From the NCBI GenBank assembly GCA_934667175.1, contig CAKULN010000018.1, positions 1-54,472 on the forward strand: a stretch of 54,472 bases of DNA, in the 5' to 3' direction. Positions 50,245-54,472 of this stretch are shown here, one piece after another. The notes beneath the pieces were generated by a model. The model saw only the letters and a list, made by a program, of their open reading frames with translations. It did no database searches and was not told where the DNA came from. The number at the start of each line of letters is the position of its first letter. Position 1 is the stretch's first letter. A program made the position numbers and the translations under genes. The DNA comes from an uncultured Bacteroidales bacterium (GTDB lineage Bacteria > Bacteroidota > Bacteroidia > Bacteroidales > UBA932).

Positions 50245-51228
50245 ATGCTGACACAGGAAAAAATCGACGCGGCGGTCAAGAACCTTTTCAAGGAAATCAA
50301 ATTCACCAACGAGCCTTCGGGGCTCTATGATCCGCTCAGGTACATGATAGAGATCGGGGGAAAACGAATCAGGCCCACTTTGTGTCTCACGACATATTCA
50401 CTCTACAAGAATGAGTTGACTCCCGAAATTCTGGAGCCGGCGGCGGGAATCGAAGTATTCCACAGCTTCACGCTCATCCACGACGACATCATGGACCGTT
50501 CGCCTCTTCGCAGAGGTGTGGACACGGTCTGGAAGAAATGGGACTCAGACACGGCCATTCTTTCGGGGGATGTGATGTGCATCGACAGCTACTCACGCAT
50601 CGCCCATGCGCCGGCGGCACTCTTGGGCAGCGTGATGGCGTTGTTCTCCAAAACCGCCGCGGAAGTGTGCGAGGGGCAACAGTTCGACATGGAATTCGAA
50701 CGGCTTCAGACTGTCCCTATGGCGGATTACATGAATATGATCGGCCTGAAGACGAGTGTTCTGATCGCCTGCGCGGCGAAAATGGGTGCGATCATAGCCG
50801 GCGCGCCTGAAAAAGACCAGGACTGCCTCTACGACTACGGCTACAATCTCGGCCTGGCGTTTCAGGTGGCCGACGATTACCTCGACGCTTATGGCGACGT
50901 GAAAGTTTTCGGCAAGCCTATCGGAGGAGACATACTCAACGAGAAGAAGAGCTGGCTGACCGTAAGGGCGTTTGAGAAAGCGGACGGGAAGACCAAAGCG
51001 GAACTTCTGGAGGCTATGTCGGCGAAAGCGGAGACTGAAGAGGAGAAAACGTCCAAGATCAACCGGGTCAAGGTCATCTACGACGCCTTGGCAGTCGGCG
51101 AGGACGCCAAGGAATCAATCGTGGAGCTGACCGGAAAGGCCCTCGGATGTGTGCGTGGTATCTGCGACGGAGAACGTTTCGAAGCCCTGCGCGGTTTCGC
51201 GGACCGACTTGTCGGACGGACAAAATAG
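50245..51228 (+). CDS. Trans-isoprenyl diphosphate synthase (geranylgeranyl/farnesyl type)
   Basis: Condenses isopentenyl diphosphate with allylic diphosphates to make precursors of quinones and undecaprenyl carriers. 327 residues. First Asp-rich motif DDIMD (residues 80-84), second DDYLD in FQVADDYLDAYGD, plus GGKRIRP near the N-terminus. The residue five before the first motif is Phe75, which usually limits chain length to about C15-C20. Start of a rightward run with the GDP-mannose and glycosyltransferase genes; the stop is 8 bp from the next ATG. The exact product length is not certain, so no symbol is given. Confidence 0.9.
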   Translation: MLTQEKIDAAVKNLFKEIKFTNEPSGLYDPLRYMIEIGGKRIRPTLCLTTYSLYKNELTPEILEPAAGIEVFHSFTLIHDDIMDRSPLRRGVDTVWKKWDSDTAILSGDVMCIDSYSRIAHAPAALLGSVMALFSKTAAEVCEGQQFDMEFERLQTVPMADYMNMIGLKTSVLIACAAKMGAIIAGAPEKDQDCLYDYGYNLGLAFQVADDYLDAYGDVKVFGKPIGGDILNEKKSWLTVRAFEKADGKTKAELLEAMSAKAETEEEKTSKINRVKVIYDALAVGEDAKESIVELTGKALGCVRGICDGERFEALRGFADRLVGRTK

Positions 51229-51236
51229 GAAAAATT

Positions 51237-52334
51237 ATGGAAACACACGTTGTGATTATGGCGGGAGGCATCGGCAGCAGGCTGTGGCCGGTCAGCACCC
51301 CGGAAAAACCAAAGCAATTCATTGATTTGCTTGGAATAGGAAAAACATTGATTCAACTTACGGTAGCGAGGTTCACCCCGGTCTGCAACCTTGATAATTT
51401 CTGGGTTGTCACGTCAGAGAAGTACGTGCCGATTGTCAAGGAACAGCTTCCAGAGATCCCTGCAGGGCATATTCTTGCCGAACCGGAGCCACGCAACACC
51501 GCGCCTTGCATCGCCTACGCATGCTGGAAGATTTCGTCCGAATGCCCGGACGCCAACATCGTGGTGACACCTGCGGACGCACTGATAGTCAACGAGCAGA
51601 AGTTCTCGAACATAATCCGGAAGGCATTGAATTTCACGGCCGAAGGCGGAAGGATAGTGACGGTTGGCATCGAACCATCACGTCCCGAGACCGGTTACGG
51701 CTACATATTCGCAGAAGAAAAATGTCCAGACGAAGTCGTCAAGGTCAGGGAGTTCAAGGAAAAGCCGGACCTTGCCACCGCTAAGGAATATCTCTCCGCC
51801 GGAACATATTTCTGGAACGCCGGGATCTTCGTCTGGAGCGCCAGAACAATCATTGGGCAGATGCGCGCCCACGCTCCGAAGATCGCCGGGGTCATGGATC
51901 GGATCGCCTCATCTTTCGGCACAAGCGAAGAGGAAGCTACCGTCAAAGAGTTGTTCCCGACCTGCGAAAAGATTTCCATTGACTATGCTGTCATGGAGAA
52001 ATCGAACGAGATCTATGTCATCCCTTGCGATCTGGGATGGTCTGACCTCGGCAGTTTCAGCTCAATCAAGGAGCATATTCCGGCTCCGGAAGATGCCCCC
52101 GCTCCAGATGGAATCTCTTCAAAAGGATGCTGCGATGGCGACAAGGTGATAGGCGGCGACGTGCGCCTGTTTGACTGCAAAGACTGTATCGTGCATGCGG
52201 AAGATGCGAAAACTGTCGTCGTCAAGGGGCTTGAAGGGTACATCGTGGCCGTCAAGGATGGCAATGTTCTCGTATGTCCTCTCGCCGACGAGCAGAAAAT
52301 CAAGGAATATTCAGCCCCGGGAAAAGGCTGCTGA
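51237..52334 (+). CDS. Mannose-1-phosphate guanylyltransferase
   Basis: Makes GDP-mannose from mannose-1-phosphate and GTP; cytoplasmic. 365 residues from the ATG at 51237, 8 bp after the preceding stop; an upstream in-frame start at 51147 would lie inside the polyprenyl synthetase gene. The nucleotidyltransferase signature GGIGSRLWPVSTPEKPKQF is at residues 10-28; FKEKPDLATAKEYL and YFWNAGIFVW are the usual sugar-binding blocks. The C-terminal left-handed beta-helix part is present; no phosphomannose-isomerase domain is fused. It could recycle mannose released by the neighbouring loci into the cell's own glycans, but it is on the opposite strand and in a housekeeping context. Confidence 0.93.
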   Translation: METHVVIMAGGIGSRLWPVSTPEKPKQFIDLLGIGKTLIQLTVARFTPVCNLDNFWVVTSEKYVPIVKEQLPEIPAGHILAEPEPRNTAPCIAYACWKISSECPDANIVVTPADALIVNEQKFSNIIRKALNFTAEGGRIVTVGIEPSRPETGYGYIFAEEKCPDEVVKVREFKEKPDLATAKEYLSAGTYFWNAGIFVWSARTIIGQMRAHAPKIAGVMDRIASSFGTSEEEATVKELFPTCEKISIDYAVMEKSNEIYVIPCDLGWSDLGSFSSIKEHIPAPEDAPAPDGISSKGCCDGDKVIGGDVRLFDCKDCIVHAEDAKTVVVKGLEGYIVAVKDGNVLVCPLADEQKIKEYSAPGKGC

Positions 52335-52355
52335 CCTTTCAGAAATATCCATGCG

Positions 52356-53510
52356 ATGAGATATGTGTTTATCGTTCAGGGAGAGGGCCGCGGGCATCTG
52401 ACTCAAGCCATCTCCATGGAGAGGTTGCTTAGGGAAAACGGTCATGAGGTGACGGCGGTGCTGGTCGGCAAGAGTCCGGCGCGCCGGTTGCCATCTTTCT
52501 TCGAAGAGACCGTACATGCCCCTGTGGAGATGTTCGAAAGCTTCAACTTCGTGCCTTCGTCCTCAAACCGTAAGGCAAGCGCTTTCAAGACAGGACTTTA
52601 CAATGTGATCCACATCGCGGGATTCTTTCCGTCGATCCGATTCATCTCGCGAAGACTGCGGGAGATCGCCCCGGACGTCGTGGTCAATTTCTACGACATT
52701 CTCGGCACGATGGGCTATCGGTTCAGCCGCATTAAAGCGCCAATGATCTGCCTGGGACATCAGTTCCTGTTCCTGCACAAGGATTTCAAATTTCCGTCGA
52801 CGGGATATTCTGGCCACTACGCCTTGAATCTTTTCACGAATATGGTCGCTCTCGGGGCCGCCAAGATCCTTGCCCTCAGCTTCCGGCCGATGCCTGACGA
52901 CCCTAAGCGAAAGATAAAGGTCGTGCCTCCCCTGCTCCGCCCTGCGGTACTCAGTCTCCGTCCTGCCTCGGGGAAAGATGATCCGTCTGTACGGGACGGG
53001 GGGTATGTCCACGGCTACATGCTGAACGCGGGATTCTCACAGGATGTCATGGAATGGCACGCCCGCCATCCGGAGGTTCCGCTGAGGTTCTTCTGGGACA
53101 AATCCGACGAGCCGCCTGTGAAAGTCGTGGACGAGACATTGTCGTTCTACTATCTGAATGATGAGGAGTTCCTTCGCCAGATGGCCGGCTGTCATGCCTA
53201 TGCCTCCACGGCCGGGTTCGAGTCGGTCTGCGAGGCGATGTTCCTTGGGAAGCCGCTGCTGATGGTTCCGTCTCATGTCGAGCAGAAATGCAATGCGTAT
53301 GATGCTACTGAAGGTTACCGGATGACATCGCGGGCTGCCAAGGGAGGCTTTGAGGATGGCGAACTGCCACGCCCGGCGGTCTCATCAGACAAGTTCGACC
53401 TTGACCTTCTGCTGCATTTCGCTGATAATGAATTTATAGCCGACAAATCCTTTCCTGATTGGGCCAGAGCCGCTGATGCGGTGTTTTTGAAAGAGTTGAC
53501 TTTTTCGTAA
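52356..53510 (+). CDS. GT-B glycosyltransferase, MurG/GT28-like
   Basis: A 384-residue protein with the GT-B fold. The N-terminus FIVQGEGRGHLTQAISMERLL matches the glycine-rich loop of MurG-like and MGT-like transferases. The donor-binding C-terminal half contains AGCHAYASTAGFESVCEAMFLGKPLLMVPSH, a clear GT28/GT1 sugar-nucleotide signature, followed by EQKCNAYDA. There is no signal peptide; it may associate with the membrane through basic or hydrophobic patches (GFFPSIRFISRRL). The acceptor is unknown. It follows the GDP-mannose gene by 21 bp and could be in one operon with it. Confidence 0.8.
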   Translation: MRYVFIVQGEGRGHLTQAISMERLLRENGHEVTAVLVGKSPARRLPSFFEETVHAPVEMFESFNFVPSSSNRKASAFKTGLYNVIHIAGFFPSIRFISRRLREIAPDVVVNFYDILGTMGYRFSRIKAPMICLGHQFLFLHKDFKFPSTGYSGHYALNLFTNMVALGAAKILALSFRPMPDDPKRKIKVVPPLLRPAVLSLRPASGKDDPSVRDGGYVHGYMLNAGFSQDVMEWHARHPEVPLRFFWDKSDEPPVKVVDETLSFYYLNDEEFLRQMAGCHAYASTAGFESVCEAMFLGKPLLMVPSHVEQKCNAYDATEGYRMTSRAAKGGFEDGELPRPAVSSDKFDLDLLLHFADNEFIADKSFPDWARAADAVFLKELTFS

Positions 53511-53527
53511 AATTTTCTCGAAAAAGT

Positions 53528-53558
53528 TTGGAGAATTAATTCAAATGCCCTACCTTTG
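53528..53558 (+). promoter_or_regulatory. Promoter of the tRNA-Lys pair
   Basis: TTGG (53528-53531), 19 bases, then TACCTTTG (53551-53558): an almost perfect Bacteroidota promoter. It starts 18 bp after the glycosyltransferase stop and lies ~42 bp before the first tRNA. Confidence 0.7.
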
Positions 53559-53599
53559 CAATCCCAATCAGGAAGACCACTTCTTGAAAAGGTTGGAAA

Positions 53600-53675
53600 G
53601 ATTCGTTAGCTCAGTTGGTAGAGCACAACACTTTTAATGTTGGGGTCTCGGGTTCGAGCCCCGAACGGATCACCA
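53600..53675 (+). tRNA. tRNA-Lys (anticodon UUU)
   Basis: A full cloverleaf: 7-bp acceptor stem GATTCGT/ACGGATC, D arm with AGTTGGTA loop, anticodon stem CAACA/TGTTG around loop CTTTTAA (anticodon TTT), T arm with TTCGAGC loop, discriminator A and an encoded CCA end. Confidence 0.97.
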
Positions 53676-53734
53676 AAAGGAGCACCGCTTCTTTCCAGAG
53701 TTGGAGGCCGCAAGGTTAAAACTCAAAACAAAAT

Positions 53735-53807
53735 GCTTTGCTAGCTCAGTTGGTAGAGCAACTGACTCTTAATCAGTGGGTCTAGGGTTCGAGTCCCTAG
53801 CAGAGCA
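53735..53807 (+). tRNA. tRNA-Lys (anticodon CUU)
   Basis: A full cloverleaf: acceptor GCTTTGC/GCAGAGC, anticodon stem ACTGA/TCAGT around loop CTCTTAA (anticodon CTT), T loop TTCGAGT, discriminator A. The CCA is not encoded (CAA follows), unlike the first copy, 59 bp upstream. Confidence 0.96.
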
Positions 53808-53842
53808 CAAAAGGACAGTCTCATTCGGAGCTGTCCTTTTGT
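53807..53842 (+). terminator. Intrinsic terminator after the tRNA genes
   Basis: ACAAAAGGACAG (53807-53818) pairs perfectly with CTGTCCTTTTGT (53831-53842), with an inner CTC/GAG stem. The 3' arm contains the TTTT run. It begins at the last base of the second tRNA. Confidence 0.8.
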
Positions 53843-54078
53843 TATATATGGCGGCCCGACATCGGGCCAAGCCGAGCTTGGATCAAGTCCACGAAGCAAT
53901 AGCGGGGCGCTTCGAGGGTCTAGTCCAAAACCCTGTGTTAAAGAAAGGGCTCTGACTTGTTAACTGAATTTTGTTATTTCGCGCCAACGTCAAAGTCAAC
54001 ACTGCCTGCCAAAGAGATTGTTTGCTGACGGCTTGCCACCGGTTGGTTCAACAGTTTGTCAAGCGAAAGCCTTGTTGG

Positions 54079-54113
54079 CCGGACTGAATGCAGAAATCAT
54101 GCGTTCAGTCCGG
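54079..54113. repeat. 14-bp hairpin in the non-coding right end
   Basis: CCGGACTGAATGCA (54079-54092) pairs with TGCGTTCAGTCCGG (54100-54113), one T-G wobble, 7-base loop. No T-tract follows on either strand, so it is not a typical terminator. Confidence 0.65.
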
Positions 54114-54371
54114 TCGGAGCGCAATCTAACGGACGAACAGCGTGAGGGATTATAGACGATGAGAATCTTACAAACGGCTTTCAGTCGCAAGTCGAATCTG
54201 TGCCGGTGGAATCCGGACCGGGCTGAAAAACTCAAGGGCAAAGGTACGGGATTTTCATGGGAATGATCCTTTCAGGCGCTTCGGATAGGTTTTGACGTGA
54301 AGGCGTTCCGTAAATCCATCCGCACCGACATCGGCATGAGGCAACAGCAATAAGGACCCTCCTCCGCTTGC

Positions 54372-54462
54372 ACCCTGACATGAGACCGCAAGGCACAACA
54401 TAAATGACAGCCGAAAATAAGCCTCGGAATCAGCGTGTACCCTGACGTGGGGCCGCAAGACA
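54372..54462. repeat. Degenerate direct repeat, 24-nt unit, 67-bp period
   Basis: The unit at 54372-54395 matches 54439-54462 at 20 of 24 positions (shared core ACCCTGAC...CCGCAAG). The window ends soon after, so more units may follow. Confidence 0.6.
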
Positions 54463-54472
54463 TCTGGATACG

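Larger units (their letters stand above)
53843..54472. other. 630-bp non-coding region with palindromes and a degenerate repeat
   Basis: No credible gene on either strand. Just after the terminator are two linked palindromes, GGCCCGACATCGGGCC (53852-53867) and CCAAGCCGAGCTTGG (53866-53880). A strong 14-bp hairpin lies at 54079-54113. A minus-strand -7-like TACCTTTG is at 54239-54246, so a leftward transcript, perhaps an untranslated RNA, is possible. At the right end a 24-nt motif is repeated (54372-54395 and 54439-54462). The region follows tRNA-Lys genes, a common integration site, and may be a remnant of mobile DNA; that is inference. Confidence 0.5.

Noticed and set aside
54059..54241. 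Short minus-strand open frames in the right-hand non-coding tract
   Set aside because: They are 60-67 codons long, run through hairpins and repeats, and have no recognisable family; more likely chance frames in a repeated element.
54372..54462. Possible CRISPR repeats at the right end
   Set aside because: Only two units with four mismatches in 24 and no spacer-like regularity that can be judged; no cas genes anywhere in the window.

Overview
The window looks like chromosomal DNA of a Bacteroidota, most likely a gut-type Bacteroidales. Evidence seen directly: two SusC/SusD pairs, two single-polypeptide hybrid two-component systems (HTCS), several lipoproteins with SusD-style lipoboxes, no clear Shine-Dalgarno sequences, and several promoters fitting the Bacteroidota consensus TTTG-N19-TAnnTTTG. 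I could not assign a genus.

Layout. (1) 1-5170, leftward: a MarR-family regulator followed by a Hdr/Qmo-like electron-transfer module (HdrC-, HdrB-, HdrA- and HdrC-like proteins and a membrane Fe-S protein cut by the window edge), with an inverted-repeat-bounded non-coding element inserted before the last gene. (2) 5270-26211, leftward: polysaccharide utilisation locus A, read as MFS transporter, GH130, GxGYxYP-type lipoprotein, SusC, SusD, two sialate-O-acetylesterase-family esterases, two GH92 mannosidase-family proteins, then an HTCS. (3) 26394-47295, leftward: locus B, read as SGNH esterase, HTCS, second SGNH esterase, GH38, GH92, beta-propeller lipoprotein, then SusC, SusD, two small lipoproteins and a compact second SusC. 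(4) 47539-50108, leftward: rsgA, queF and a YhhQ-type queuosine-precursor transporter, with two long hairpins that share one loop sequence. (5) 50245-53842, rightward: polyprenyl synthetase, mannose-1-phosphate guanylyltransferase, a GT-B glycosyltransferase, two tRNA-Lys genes and a terminator. (6) 53843-54472: non-coding, with palindromes and a degenerate direct repeat.

How the genes could work together. Three GH92 proteins, a GH38, a GH130 and four SGNH esterases point to an alpha-mannose-rich, probably acylated glycan such as high-mannose N-glycan or fungal mannan. The SusC/D pairs would import oligosaccharides, the GH92 and GH38 enzymes would trim mannose, and the cytoplasmic GH130 next to an MFS permease would finish a beta-mannoside in the cytosol. 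Each HTCS probably controls its neighbouring locus. No GH76, GH99, GH18, GH85, GH20 or GH33 is present, so backbone or core cleavage must be done elsewhere or by one of the uncharacterised proteins.

Best candidates for something new: a GH92 whose catalytic-acid Glu is Gln (the state known from mannosyl-phosphate hydrolases), a duplicated SusC that has lost its N-terminal extension and has no SusD, and two intergenic hairpins with unrelated stems but the same loop. All family assignments were made by reading motifs; no database search was run.
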